A DNA stretch of 60,929 nucleotides, from the NCBI GenBank assembly GCA_003427395.1, contig BFEA01000352.1, positions 657,997-718,925 of the forward strand, given 5' to 3'. Position numbers and translations under genes: made by a program. Positions 10,359-23,029 of the stretch are shown here, piece after piece. The notes beneath the pieces were generated by a model, which searched no databases, was not told the DNA's origin, and worked only from the letters and a program-made list of their open reading frames with translations. Source of the stretch: Chara braunii. Its lineage: Eukaryota > Streptophyta > Charophyceae > Charales > Characeae. How positions within the stretch are numbered: position 1 is the stretch's first letter; each line of letters starts with the position of its first letter.

Positions 10359-11480
10359 CTATCTACATACTACTAAAGGAAAAGTCGGGTCTCGCGTTGT
10401 CGAGCACATCGGCTCCCGCCTTTTTGCAAGGTCCGGGAGCCCTCCCGAACATGTCACATATAAGTAAAACAAAAACAAAACAAAGAGACAACTTGGGGAT
10501 GGCGCATAAATAATCCCACGAGCCTCCGAGACGACCGCGGTCGTGTCGTCCCTTCGCCGCTCTAGCCGGGTGCACAACTGTACATCCCGCGGTCCCCTAC
10601 GACAAGATAGGTTCCCGTAGGGCACATCTTGCCTTCCCGAAGGGGCTATCACCACCCTTAGGGGTGTATCCCTACCAAGCTACTGACCCACATGCGAGAG
10701 CTACTAGATGCAATCGCAGAGGTAGGTCAATCGAGGGTGTTTGCTCGTTCGCTGTAGTATAGATACGCTTGGTTAAACGCCAAGTGGACCTGAGCGTCGT
10801 CCGTCCCTTAGGGCGCTGATCTCCTAAGTACAAAGCGGACGCCAGTCGACAAGGACGGTCTCAACCAAGCGTGAAACCCAAAATTTATCCTAGTCCCTTC
10901 AGACGCCAGTCAAAAGAAAGTTATAATAACCATACATAATTACATCCAAAAAGAATCGACCGTAGTCGATAGGAAAGTATATCCAATCTGAAATGATAAT
11001 TAAAAGAATTTGAATCATCATATAGTACATCCAATAACACAAGACAAAAATAAAATCCAAGCCGACAAGGTAGTCCGTCTGCCTCAGTTTTGACTTGATG
11101 AAATGCGTTGCCAAAGTCATTCATTCCACCTATCGCCGACCTAAGATTAGGCACGCACACCTGACTCCACACATTTCCAATCTTCTTGGATGACAGGCTG
11201 TTTTGCGACTAATTCTTGATCAGGTGCATTGCTTGAAGTGTTGCATGTCTCTCCCTCTAGGAAGTGGTCTGGGATACTCCTCCTCCTCGCCCGAGCACAA
11301 GACTCGGATCTCAGAAGTCGGGCCGTCTCCACCGAATCGGCAAAGTACCCCCCTCCTATAGATCGGTCCACTCTGGGTCGATAACAGGGTCGGCTAAAGC
11401 AACGAACCCCCGCCCTAGATGCTTCCTGGAGAAAGAGAATGTATCTACCACAAGTAAGTTTTAATTATTCTCAACATTTT
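10358..11480. other. Unassigned insert with a Helitron-like left end
   Basis: The E2 integrase frame stops being recognisable at about 10357 and is followed by tctatctacatactactaa. This resembles the TC-initial 5' ends of plant Helitrons, entering after an A. I could not find the matching 3' hairpin plus CTRR end or the continuation of E2. The rest (10400-11480) has no recognisable gene. Confidence 0.35.
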
Positions 11481-13656
11481 TTTTACAAGTTCAAGGCATC
11501 CTAGACAAAAAAAGATTTTCTCATTTCTCCTAAGTTCAGGATAATTTGGATGAAAAGCAATGGAAGGAGATGGAGAATGGGAATCATTTGGACAGGTACA
11601 GGTAGATAAGGTCATTTGGGATAGAGCGGTCTATCCTTGGGAAAAAGTCCAATTTAATATTGTCTTTTTTTTTTTTTTTTAATCCAATTCTTTTCGACGC
11701 ACATTGGATTAACCGCTTTCGAAACACGCGCCCTTTTGATAACCAGGCGGAGGTGAGTAGAAAGAAAACAATCCTTTTCCTTTTCTCCAATAGGCGAAAT
11801 CAATCTCCTTTGCAAGCATCCTTCTACCTACTTGTACAGACCGCAAAGCAAAACAAACAAGTTTGGGAAAAACAAGCATAAACCCATACCCAAAGTCAGA
11901 CATTCCATTCACATGCATGACTCACACAACTTTCCTCTGCCTTTTATTTCGAACATTCAAAACAAATAGGGTCAAGCAAAGTGTAGGCTCACACAAGTGT
12001 GAAGGGAAATCTGAGTCAATCAACAAACTGACCTTGAGTGAAGTCTGATCTGGCTCACTCAAGAAAGTCAAATAATACTCTAATCAGCTAAAAGTTAATC
12101 GTCGTTGAAGTTCAAACTACGAGGCCACAACTCCACAACTCGTAACCGTTCCACAAAACCACGTCTCCTCCAAATGCTCAAATAAGCAGAGGTTGGGCCA
12201 CAACATAACTCAAGCGAGGTATCCCTCTAGGAGGGTGTCCTCACAAATGAGTTTCCATGTGATCCCAGTATCCCAAACTGATCTCTGCTTAGACCGGTCC
12301 CAAACGTCCCAACACAGTCCCAATTGCACTTCACCAAAAATGTCCCCCCAACCAATCACAAGTCCATGATGCCTCCAATCACCATGCTCGCTCACAATAA
12401 CAACACTAACGTGTTGGCCCTGATCTCAAAACCAGACCCACTTGGTCCCTAAATGGTCCCAGACAATCCCACGATACCGCTCGCACCGTGAGCCTAAAAA
12501 AAAAAAATAATAAATAAATAAAGGTGGCTCTGGCTGAAAACTGCATGTGTCGCGTGCCCAATAATCATTGTCGTGTGTAGTCACTTTGCACTTTCTTCAT
12601 GTTGTCGGCCCACACACCACTGCCGCACAATCCCAAATGTGCACCAGTGCCCATACTACCGTCGGATCAGGAGAGAATAGTCCACCATCGCAACGCAGAT
12701 CAAAATTTAAAAGCGGAACTGCTGCTTGTCGCGCCGTCGACACTGTTGTGCCAAAAAATTGGCAGCAGCTTCCCACCGAAGTCCCGCTGCCGCCGTGCCA
12801 AAAAAATTGGCAGCACTTCCCCACCGAAGTGCCGCTGTCGCAGCCTCACGACCACAACACCTGCCCATACACATAGCACACACACATAGGTGGAGCAAAA
12901 GCTCCCAGCCTCTAGCTATGGCGGCCTTCACCACTTCTCAATTCCCTGCAGACCTCCACTTTTCCTCCAGCCACATCCCTTTCGCGGCACTAGTCCCAGA
13001 CGCAGCCTAGCGGCCACAACACCAAGTGCGAAGGAGTGGCAATGAGCTCCAACCTCCCAGCTATGGCTGGCACCTGTCTCTCCCCCAAGTGCTCCTGTAG
13101 ACCTCCAACACTTCGCCAACGCTCCCTCACACACCAGCAGCCAGCCAGCCAGCATCTACTTCAAGTAGAATGCCCCAGCAACATTGCCACAAGTGTGAGG
13201 CTGTTGGGTGGGGAGCTGGCTTTTATAACCAAGCGAAGGCATGTGGGCAGCTGCTTTGCCCACAGCCAAAAAAACGTAATTGTTCTAAGCCCTTGATCCG
13301 GACCTGCGATCAAGGGCCAGAATCATTGATGTTCCTCTGGGGGAACCAGAGCCTTCCATTCCCAGAGGCATCTATCCTTCCCCGTAGGCCATATGCTCCA
13401 AGGAATGGTTGTACCCAACCAGACTGCAGCCTGTTCAAAAACGAACAGGCACAGTCCCATCACCCCCTAGAACCTTCTTTCCCATGCACCTATCCCACGC
13501 CCGCGGTCATGTACGTGGCCGTCACATTCTTTTCCCTTTCTTACTCTTCTTTCTTTATTTTCTTTCTTTCTTTCTTCTTTCTTTTTAACCCAACCCCCCC
13601 CCCTCGTTTCCCTGTGCAGGGGCCAACTCGCCGTTCAAAACGAATTGTCGCCCCTC
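11481..13656. other. Unassigned sequence with small repeats
   Basis: There is a T-run at about 11665-11681 and an A/TAAA-rich run at 12497-12522. A 47-bp tandem duplication (ccaaaaaattggcagcagc at 12751 and a copy at 12798) is present. A perfect 8-bp-arm hairpin, gcctgttc...gaacaggc, lies at 13428-13449, and related gaacggg hairpins lie near 13950-13975 and 14115. No gene family is recognisable. Confidence 0.5.
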
Positions 13657-13880
13657 CTCTCAAATCATAGAGTCGAACTAGAGTCAAGCTCAACAGGGGT
13701 TTCTCCCTTTCAGCCGCGCACCCGTACCTGGCCCAGGGAGGGCGCCAGGTTCAGTCTTCCTCCTTCAGTGGAGGAGCCGACATCGAAGGATAAGAAAGCA
13801 ACGTCACTATGAACGCTTGGCTACCACACCCAGTTATCCCTGTGGCAAATCTTCTGGCACCTCTAGCTTCAAGTCCTAAA
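13657..13880 (-). rRNA. Reordered partial large-subunit (25S/28S) rRNA-like sequence
   Basis: On the minus strand, 13880-13771 resembles the conserved nuclear LSU segment spanning gaagctagaggtgccag, ccacagggataactgg, agccaagcgttcatag and tccttcgatgtcggctc. Further along the same strand, 13711-13657 resembles the segment cctgttgagcttgactctag followed by a tttgagagg stretch. In a normal LSU rRNA the second block lies a few hundred nucleotides upstream of the first, so the order here is swapped. Several substitutions at usually conserved sites (for example gggtgtggtagcc) show decay or specialisation. The motif comparison is from memory of eukaryotic LSU rRNA. It is probably a pseudogene or an rRNA-derived repeat. 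Confidence 0.65.
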
Positions 13881-14061
13881 ACACTAACAGATCAAACAGG
13901 CGCCCGCACCCGAACGCCAACAGCGCCAGGTTCGTGCGCCCTGTTGATCGCTGCAGCCTGTTTTCTAAAATGAACGGGCGCAACGACACGACTCCGACAA
14001 TTCGGGGAGGGGGGATCTAAGATGAAGAAGAGAAATCTAAAAGGAAAATTAAAAAAGGAAA

Positions 14062-14087
14062 NAAAAAAAAAAAAAAAAAAAAAAAAN
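14062..14087. repeat. Poly(A) run with two unresolved bases
   Basis: A homopolymer A tract bounded by single Ns at 14062 and 14087. It could be the tail of a retrocopy on the plus strand, but no body can be assigned. Confidence 0.7.
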
Positions 14088-14276
14088 GAACTTACCTTGC
14101 AGCAGAAAATGGTTTCACCCGTTCTGAACGGGCACCATCAGTTTAGAATATGCCACATGGCGCTTGACTCTTTCACTTAACCCCATTTTCTCCCGTTGGC
14201 TTAAGCCAACGATCGTATCTCGTTCGTGGTAGATCCACGAATTGTTGAAATACAGGCCCGAGTTCGAATCCCTACT

Positions 14277-14846
14277 GGGATTAGACTATTTCTCAATTTA
14301 TGTGTGTCATCCTTGCGTAGTCTCACAGAACCCGCGCGGCCTATCTCGGTCGTGTGATCTTCGTGATCGCACGGTCGAGATGGACCGCGCCCAGATGCTC
14401 CTATTAAAAAGGAGTTAGCCCATTCTAGGGCATTTCAGACTCGATCCCGGTCTTTGTCATGTGGCAGTTCAATGCGATACCTACTGGGCTAGCTCCTATC
14501 ACAAGAGCTGAAGCAGCAGCCCTTCTTCTTGAAGGGTTGCACCCAGTAGGCCACCCTCCTGGGATTAGACTATTCCTCGATTTATGTGTGTCATCCTTGC
14601 GTAGTCTCACAGAACCCGCGCGGCCTATCTCGGCCGTGTGATCTTTGTGATCGCACGGTCGAGATGGACCGCGCCCAGATGCTCCTAGTGAAAAGGAGCT
14701 AGCCCATTGTACGACATTTCAGACTCGATCCCGGTCTCTGTCGGGTGGCAGTTCAATGCAACACCTACTGGGCTAGCTCCTATCACGGGAGCTAAAGCAG
14801 CAGCCCTTCTTCTTGAAGGGTTGCGCCCAGTAGGCCACCCTCCTGC
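14277..14846 (-). repeat. Tandem pair of a 285-bp tRNA-related SINE-like repeat
   Basis: Units start at gggattagactatt (14277 and 14562). In minus sense each contains tagcccagtagg, an exact match to the Pol III A-box consensus (plus coordinates 14480-14491 and 14764-14775). About 32 bp later comes a B-box-like ggatcgagtct (14438-14448 and 14721-14731). Each unit also contains a near-perfect hairpin, atctcggtcgtgtgatc...gatcgcacggtcgagat (14342-14380 in unit 1). A further B-box-like gagttcgaatccc lies just outside at about 14258. This suggests tRNA-derived SINE tandem units; no full cloverleaf was found. Confidence 0.55.
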
Positions 14847-14871
14847 CTGTGTCCCAGCAGGCTCCGCCTGC

Positions 14872-16660
14872 TTAAGGCCTAACAAGCCTTGCTTGCAGGC
14901 CCCTCTCCCGTCGGTTGGCCACGTGACCGCGACTTGATTGGTCACTCAACCAGGTAGGCCTTGGCATCAGCCTCTCGGTCCCCTGGCTCGGAGTCAAACC
15001 CCACTCTTCCTTCGTATCGAATATGAACAAACTTCCTCTTTGATGACACGGGATCCTCAAATGTTTGCCATTGCATCCTAACCGATGGGCCCTTACAAAT
15101 CCTTCCCCTGCGTACCTGCACATCACGAAGTTATCAACAACGTCTGCAGCGAAGTTAGTTGCCAATGATATTGCGGTGCAAACTCCACGGGCTCCTGGTT
15201 CATCTCCTCCCGACAGGGGCACTAGCCCTCTGCGCAAACTCCGGCGGTGCAGATACCCTCTTGCCTGTGAGCGTGGTGATTATCGAATCCGGGGGGGTGG
15301 AGGGGTCTATTGCTGGCACAGGGATTGGGGAGTCGAACGTAGGGATCGGGGCATCAAAGATGGCACTAGCAGCCGGGGCCAGATCCGAGGATGCAACAGC
15401 ACGTGATAATCCAGCAGCAGGCGCAGCTGCGGTGCCTGCAGGATGGACAACCACTGCTATAGGTAAAGCCGCTGCAACAACAGCCTGTGCTGCCGCGGGA
15501 GTCAAGTGGAGTCGGACAAGCCCATCAAGGGATGACTAATGTTCTATCCTAGCCCTCCTATTCGCTGAAGTCGAGACCTCCTCATTCCTCATTCTCTTCT
15601 TGAGGTATTTGGCGGGAAGGAGGATCTTCGCCGCTTCTTTGAAGGCCTTCTTGTGAGCACCATTCACCCCATCTAGCACGTTATCCATGGTGGTAGCTGA
15701 ATTGCCAATGTTCTTTTTTGTCAGCATCATCATGATACCTCGAAAATACCCAAATGCAATGGAAGTCGGGACCAGAGGCTTCCAGCTTCCAGCAAGACAT
15801 TGGAAGAGGGAGGGTACCTTGGCCCTGGTGGTCGGGGCATCAGGAAACATGACGTCCAAATTGAAGAGGAGGTACCACAGCAGGTGGTCGAACCACGCAG
15901 GTCCGCTACCACAGTCGGCCTTACCCGTGGAGGCGCACCGACACTTCAAATAAGGTCTCCCCACATTCCATATGTGTTTCAATTCAACAAGGGGGGTAGG
16001 GTTCTGAGGTGGCCCTATTGCCCTTGATCGAGACCGACGGATTGGGGAGGGAACATTTGTTCGCATCCATCGTTGACATGGGGGAGGGGGGAACACCGTC
16101 TCCACAGAAGGGGAATTTCGTCTCCGGAGGGGAAAACGTCATATCCAACGCCCTTTCCACAGACTTGTGGATATCATCCTCAGGTAATTCCGCTAACATG
16201 CGGTAACCCCTGAAATCAATGGGTGCAAGATGATTGAATGTTTCAAGGGTCCAGATCTTTGCTTTTGAGTGCCATCGACATGCCCTCTACCCAGCGCATG
16301 GATGTTAAGGGAAGAAAAGCATTCCTACGGGGAGCCCCATAAGACTTTTTCTTCACGTTCGATTTTTGCTTCTCCAGATATTGTCTCTCTTCCTCCGTCA
16401 ATTCATCCTCCTTGTCCTCCTCCACTGTTCTCTCCACAATCCTATTTCTCTTATCAGTTCCCCTCTCCCTGTGGAACTGGGAGTTCGCTCCCCAGTTCTT
16501 GACGAAGACCAATTCCCCCATAATTGAAGATTCATTTATCTCCCTATCCTCTCTTGCATCATCAGCGTGCCAGCTAGCGGTGCTCCTCGCCATCGAGGCA
16601 ATGAGCTCAATGAACTCAGGTCTCTTGTACTTGTACGTAAGATCAAGTCAGCCCAATCAT
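14872..16660 (-). pseudogene. Unrecognised coding-like region, interrupted
   Basis: Four minus-strand frames read as a continuous protein-like series. 16660-16243 is charged, with RPEFIELIASMARSTASW and EERQYLEKQKSNVKKKSYG. After a one-base shift, 16233-16105 follows with HLAPIDF and ELPEDDIHKSVERALDM. 16105-15539 is hydrophobic and globular, with WFDHLLWYLLFNLDVMFPD and FGYFRGIMMMLTKK, and ends in a basic KYLKKRMRNEE segment. After a single in-frame TAG at 15536-15538, the same frame continues Ala/Pro-rich to 15200. A further segment (FAADVVDNFVMCRYAGEGF) lies at 15237-14940. I recognise no family. It may be a decayed transposon protein or a host gene with introns. Confidence 0.4.
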
Positions 16661-19600
16661 TGAACGAAAGGTAGTTGACTAGCGGACGATCAGCAATCTC
16701 AGGGACCTCACAAGAAATGGCCTTATGGTTTTCTTATAAACTGAGGTGAAAAATGGGGGGCCGGCTAACCGGCTCTCAGGGACCTCAGACCTCACCCTAA
16801 CAGCCGCAACTACGTGTTTCTGCGCGTATGCAATCAAGGCTTGGGTAGAGTGGGAGGGTGGGCGGAAGCGTGTAAGCCAGGATCTCTCCCCTGCCACTAA
16901 ATCTGGGAGCCAAAGTACTGAAGGCGAGGATTCCACCTGAAACAGTCAAGTACAAGGAATCACAAGAATGATTAGGACCAGTGACAGAGACAGTGAGAGT
17001 ACCAATAACATGAAAATGAATCATTCCAGCCGAATTTGCCTCAACTCTATTACTGTACACTAATGTCCTCACCCCGCAGCTTCATTGGACAGCAGGTCCG
17101 GGGTTTCAACCCCGAAAAAAGCCCTCGACGGAGTACTTCTCCGAACGTGTGTGTGTTGGATGTGTCATAAAACACATGTACGTTTATTTCCAGCGCGTAA
17201 TGAATGCACTCCATACTACCATTCGAACTGTCAAGGGAGGGCATATGGCGACCATAGCTCTCGGCAATCTGACCAGATCATTTCAGTATTGCAAATCCAG
17301 CAAACACTCCTTATGATCCATACATCGCATGTTTGTACAATGATACTCAGCACAACCATCCATGAGAACAATGCAGAAGGGAGCTCTGTTGTTACAAAGG
17401 GTTAGGGAGGGGAGGGAAAGAACATTTGGGTACAACTTCGCCGTAACAAGGAGCCGAGAAGGAACCAGGGAAAACAAACTCGAACAAAAGTTGATGCCAG
17501 ATATTGCTACTCATGGAGTTCCCGAATCAAACCAGAGCTTTCTCTTACTCAAACAATCATTTTCCCATCGAAACATATATTGCGATCTCCAGAATTCCAG
17601 TTCACTCTACCCTCAGCTCCGAGATCAAGAATCAGTATTCCCATCACCGTATTGTATGGCCAGGCCCATCAAACTAATTATAATAGAAGGGACCTTTTTT
17701 CAAATCACCGCCCTAAGAATCATGTATGCATCCAAGATTCCGTTGAGCTAGAAGTATACCCGAGCTCTCACGAATAAGATTTGCCACTACTCCATATCGT
17801 TCATTCAGGCATCAACACCAAAGGGCGACTCATTATCCTCAGATGTTCCCTGGAAGAGGGCAGATACGGTGACTCCAATCGAGATCCCCCCTACGTTTCA
17901 CACCATCAACCCAACCATCCACACCGCAAATGCCCCAAACCACCTCCCAGATGCTTCCCCCCCCCTTAAGGCCCCAACCCTGTCGCCTCTTCCAATGCCT
18001 TCACCCCCTGCTCCCATCATAGCGTACGCATAACAAATCCCACAGCCATTAAAGCTAATTAATCCAGGCGTGATGTCAATAGCTGGTTTCCGTATAATGT
18101 TATACCTAGGACACCCTTGTTATACGGTCATTTGTACTATCCCCTCATAACCACCTGCGCTAACCTAAGTGAATGTCAACTATACTACGATCCGTCAGCC
18201 TCCAACGCTCGTAATGCTCCGACCAGTATTCTCTGCCCATAGAGGGATATCAGATGCATACCCCACCTCTACGAAATCAATCTGATTATTTCAAAAAAAA
18301 TACAAAAGCTCATACTCTCCGAAAGATTTAAAAAAAAAAAAAAAAAACGATTGGAGAGCGTGACCACTGCACAACAACTGAAATTCCTCCGGACAACAGC
18401 CTCAACACACAAACAAAAAAAATAATTATAAACTATACAAGGAAAAGATGATACTCTCTGCAAACTCAAACTGTAATCCCCTCGTTAGTGCTCCCCCACT
18501 ATCCAAAGCCCAGCCACTATCCACCACTGTCTCACATCCTCCCCAATTGGTACTGCATTCCGAATAATTCGGGCTGTTATGCACACAACCCCACCATTAC
18601 CTTCAACCGAAACCTCACCCTCAATAACCGCCATCTCCTCCACCTATCTCATATCAACCAATTCCTCCATATCCATTCCCATCGATCGATCGCCTTTTCT
18701 TGGAAAAGGTACGTTGAACCAACTTTGGTGTTTCCCGTCACGTGGCGCTCCACTCCAAAGATAACCAACCTCCTCCCTCCCACAAGATCTTGACGCAGAC
18801 GCAGCAAATATGCAACCACTACCAAGGATAATCACGACGGACAAGCACACCACAACACAATGCAGGGAAAAAGAGTGGTGAATGGAGGGCAACTGATAGG
18901 TAGGCTGGAGGTAAGGGGAAGCACGGGGGATACGAGGCCCTCATTCGCCAGGCGATCATTATTTTACCACACAAAAGGGTAGGCGGATCTTTGAGATGAA
19001 CAGAGGCAAGGCTAGGGATGGTGGCTACTCCCTAAAACATGATTTTCGCCATGTTGCCACAAACACAGGCTCATCAGAGGGCTATTTAGAGCACATGCAC
19101 ACACACTGTCCATTTCACTGGCTGAGGTGGGAAGGATAAGGGACGGAGGGTGGGGAGTATGGGGTTAGGCGGGTGGGGAAGAGAAACGAAAAGTTTCACC
19201 TCCAAGGCATCCTCGCTCGCACTCTCGTCAAGTGATTGAAGATGAAGCACCTCATCCAAATCATATGGGTATTCCATGGTGGCCAGAAGTCAAGGAGCAG
19301 AGACCACCCTTGCTCCAATGGAGAACACAAGAGCTGGTCCTAGTGAAATGTCGGCTTCAAACAAAGCAATCGACAAAGTGAAGGTAAATTTCAAGGAGAT
19401 CGTGAGTGCAATGGGAGGGCGGCCGGGGAAAGGGGCAACGGCCAGGCACACGTGTAGTGAAGCTGTGGAGGAGAGTAGCAGTGCTTGGATACGCGGAGAG
19501 TTCATGAGCGGCAAGCGATAAGCAAACTGTGGGGTAGGGTAGACCAGTTCCGCCGACGCAGAAGACATCTGTGTGTACTACCGCCAAACCTCGCAAGGCT

Positions 19601-19940
19601 TCATCGGGAGTAGTAACACACTTATGTCTCCCAGAAAGCGCAAAATGGGAGGTCGAAACGATCAAGCTTGCCTTCTATATAGTCTGATTCTTCAAATACC
19701 GTGTACCAGGTGGACCCAGTACCAGTACACTAGCCGATTGTCACACCATGGGAGGTCCGCTTCGCGTGGGAGCTCCAAATAGGCTCATACTGGCTCCCGA
19801 CCCGAGTGACCTCCAAAAATGTTTTTTTCGCCAATCTCAAGGGTCTCATACTCCCTGAAACTCATGAGGGAATCCCCTCGGGTCCTGGCCGTTCGCTTCT
19901 GAAGTTCAAAAAAAGGAAAAAAGAAAAACAGAAGCAAAGC
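16661..19940. other. Unassigned sequence
   Basis: No recognisable gene. There is a short local repeat (ctcagggacctca at about 16699 and 16776), A-runs at 18289-18301 and 18329-18347, and otherwise unique-looking sequence. Confidence 0.5.
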
Positions 19941-19957
19941 TATAATGACTGTACTTG

Positions 19958-20698
<741 letters not shown>

Positions 20699-20702
20699 AC
20701 CC

Positions 20703-21489
20703 NNNNNNNNNNNNNNNNNNNNNNNNNNNNNNNNNNNNNNNNNNNNNNNNNNNNNNNNNNNNNNNNNNNNNNNNNNNNNNNNNNNNNNNNNNNNNNNNNN
20801 NNNNNNNNNNNNNNNNNNNNNNNNNNNNNNNNNNNNNNNNNNNNNNNNNNNNNNNNNNNNNNNNNNNNNNNNNNNNNNNNNNNNNNNNNNNNNNNNNNNN
20901 NNNNNNNNNNNNNNNNNNNNNNNNNNNNNNNNNNNNNNNNNNNNNNNNNNNNNNNNNNNNNNNNNNNNNNNNNNNNNNNNNNNNNNNNNNNNNNNNNNNN
21001 NNNNNNNNNNNNNNNNNNNNNNNNNNNNNNNNNNNNNNNNNNNNNNNNNNNNNNNNNNNNNNNNNNNNNNNNNNNNNNNNNNNNNNNNNNNNNNNNNNNN
21101 NNNNNNNNNNNNNNNNNNNNNNNNNNNNNNNNNNNNNNNNNNNNNNNNNNNNNNNNNNNNNNNNNNNNNNNNNNNNNNNNNNNNNNNNNNNNNNNNNNNN
21201 NNNNNNNNNNNNNNNNNNNNNNNNNNNNNNNNNNNNNNNNNNNNNNNNNNNNNNNNNNNNNNNNNNNNNNNNNNNNNNNNNNNNNNNNNNNNNNNNNNNN
21301 NNNNNNNNNNNNNNNNNNNNNNNNNNNNNNNNNNNNNNNNNNNNNNNNNNNNNNNNNNNNNNNNNNNNNNNNNNNNNNNNNNNNNNNNNNNNNNNNNNNN
21401 NNNNNNNNNNNNNNNNNNNNNNNNNNNNNNNNNNNNNNNNNNNNNNNNNNNNNNNNNNNNNNNNNNNNNNNNNNNNNNNNNNNNNNNNN
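20703..21489. other. Assembly gap (N)
   Basis: 787 unresolved bases. The right edge enters a TC then AC microsatellite (21490-21602), and the left side is preceded by TC/AC tracts, so the gap probably spans simple repeat. Long frames crossing it are meaningless. Confidence 1.
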
Positions 21490-21575
<86 letters not shown>

Positions 21576-21979
21576 ACAAACACACACACACACACACACA
21601 CACTCTCCGCTATTTCTCTCTCTCCACGCTATCTGTTTTTTTTTCTTTTCCCTTACCTCCCGGCACGTGCCCTCTCTCTGTCTCCCTCTCTTTACCTCGT
21701 GCTCTCTCACCATGTACGTTATATCTGCCGAATGAATGTGAGAGACTCTCTCTCTCTCTCTCGTCTCTCTCTCTCTCGTCTCTCTCTCTCTCATGCAGAA
21801 AGAAAGAGAGAGAGAGGGAGTGTTGCATACTCGTGAAACACAGTCATAAGTATGGCGCAGATTCCCAGAACCCACGAGATAATAGAGAGTAAGTACAATT
21901 ACAGCGGAAGACTTGATACACACGGACTGACTCAAACCTGACTCAGACTGCAACCAATCCCTCACAAACATACATCGGT
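21490..21979. repeat. (TC)n(AC)n tract and CT-rich sequence right of the gap
   Basis: Pure TC to 21542, then AC to about 21602, with shorter ctctctcgtctctctc runs at 21745-21795. No gene is seen to 21979. Confidence 0.9.
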
Positions 21980-23008
21980 GGTGTGAAAGCCCTGGCCTTG
22001 GACGTGGAAGAAAAGGCTAGGGCCAACTCTCATACACAGATGAATGGAGGGTAGGAGAAACGAAGGGAGGAGGAGAGGGAAGATGGCGTCAACTCGATAT
22101 TTCCAAAAATAGTATCTCAAAATGTCAGAAGTAGCGAAAATCCGAAATGTCGAGCATACAGAGTCTCACAGTGTCTCAGATATCGATCTCACAATGTCAA
22201 GATACATCTCCAGAGGTAGATGAAATCAGATCCCAAAAGTAGTCCTTAACCTGTAGTCTCAATGTTGCTCTTTCCAATCTCATAAGAACTCGTAACCATC
22301 CTTCGTACTCGTAGTAGTCCAGTAGGAGTAACCCAAGAAGTAGACTTAGACTTAGAAGGCAGGAGGGGAGAGAGAGAGAGAGAGAGCGCGAAGAAGGAGA
22401 GAAGGAAGAGGGAGGAAAGATGGGGCCTTTCTCCCTGATACCTGAATGGCCGCGCTGTTCCGACTGATGTCCACTGAGGCCGAGCCTGGCGGTGCAGCTA
22501 TGGCGCTGCGGAGCTGGGTGCTGAACTGCTGACTAAGCCAGAGCGCAGGTGCTACTCGCTGCTGCTGCGCTAATCCTCCTCTCTGCTGCACTAATTCTCC
22601 CTGCTCCTCCGTTATGCCAACCGACACGCTGTACTAACCTGTAGACTAACCTGACTACTGAGGCTGGTACCCAACCGATATAGTGTTGGGCCGGCCTCAG
22701 TACTACTGGTGCCTTTGGGTCTGGACGTTGATCAGCCCCAACGGTTTAGATCCGATTCCGGAATCTGAAAGTAAAGTGGCGCCTGAACTGCGCCGCCGGC
22801 CGGTCCTACCGATGGACCGGTACCTGGCCTAACCCAACTAGCCGTTGGGTTTGGTGGGGTCTAAACTAGGCCTACCGGACTCTAATCTGAACCGACGGTT
22901 CTACCTAGACCTGGCTGGGACCGTCGTGACCCGGTACCTAAGCCTAACCCGTGCCTACTACAGAACCGGGCCCTAATTGGGGCCCGTGTGGTATAAGTAT
23001 GCCGCACA
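21980..23008 (-). repeat. Probable 3' LTR of element E3 (left boundary uncertain)
   Basis: In minus sense the internal region ends with a purine tract, caaggggtggag, directly followed by TGTGCGGCATAC at 23008. This is a typical polypurine-tract to LTR junction. The other end is not proven, since no second LTR copy is present. The segment contains ccgatatagtgttgggcc, similar to tatatagtgttggcccg in the E6 LTR. Confidence 0.45.
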
Positions 23009-23029
23009 CTCCACCCCTTGTAGACCGAG

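Noticed and set aside
14190-14280. tRNA-like sequence ending gagttcgaatccctactggga
   Set aside because: Only the T-arm region is tRNA-like; no matching D-arm or acceptor pairing was found, so it is not called as a gene.
19018-19082. Second hammerhead-like arrangement on the minus strand (CTGATGAG, GCC...GGC, GAAA)
   Set aside because: No plausible stem III or cleavage triplet in the right place; probably chance.
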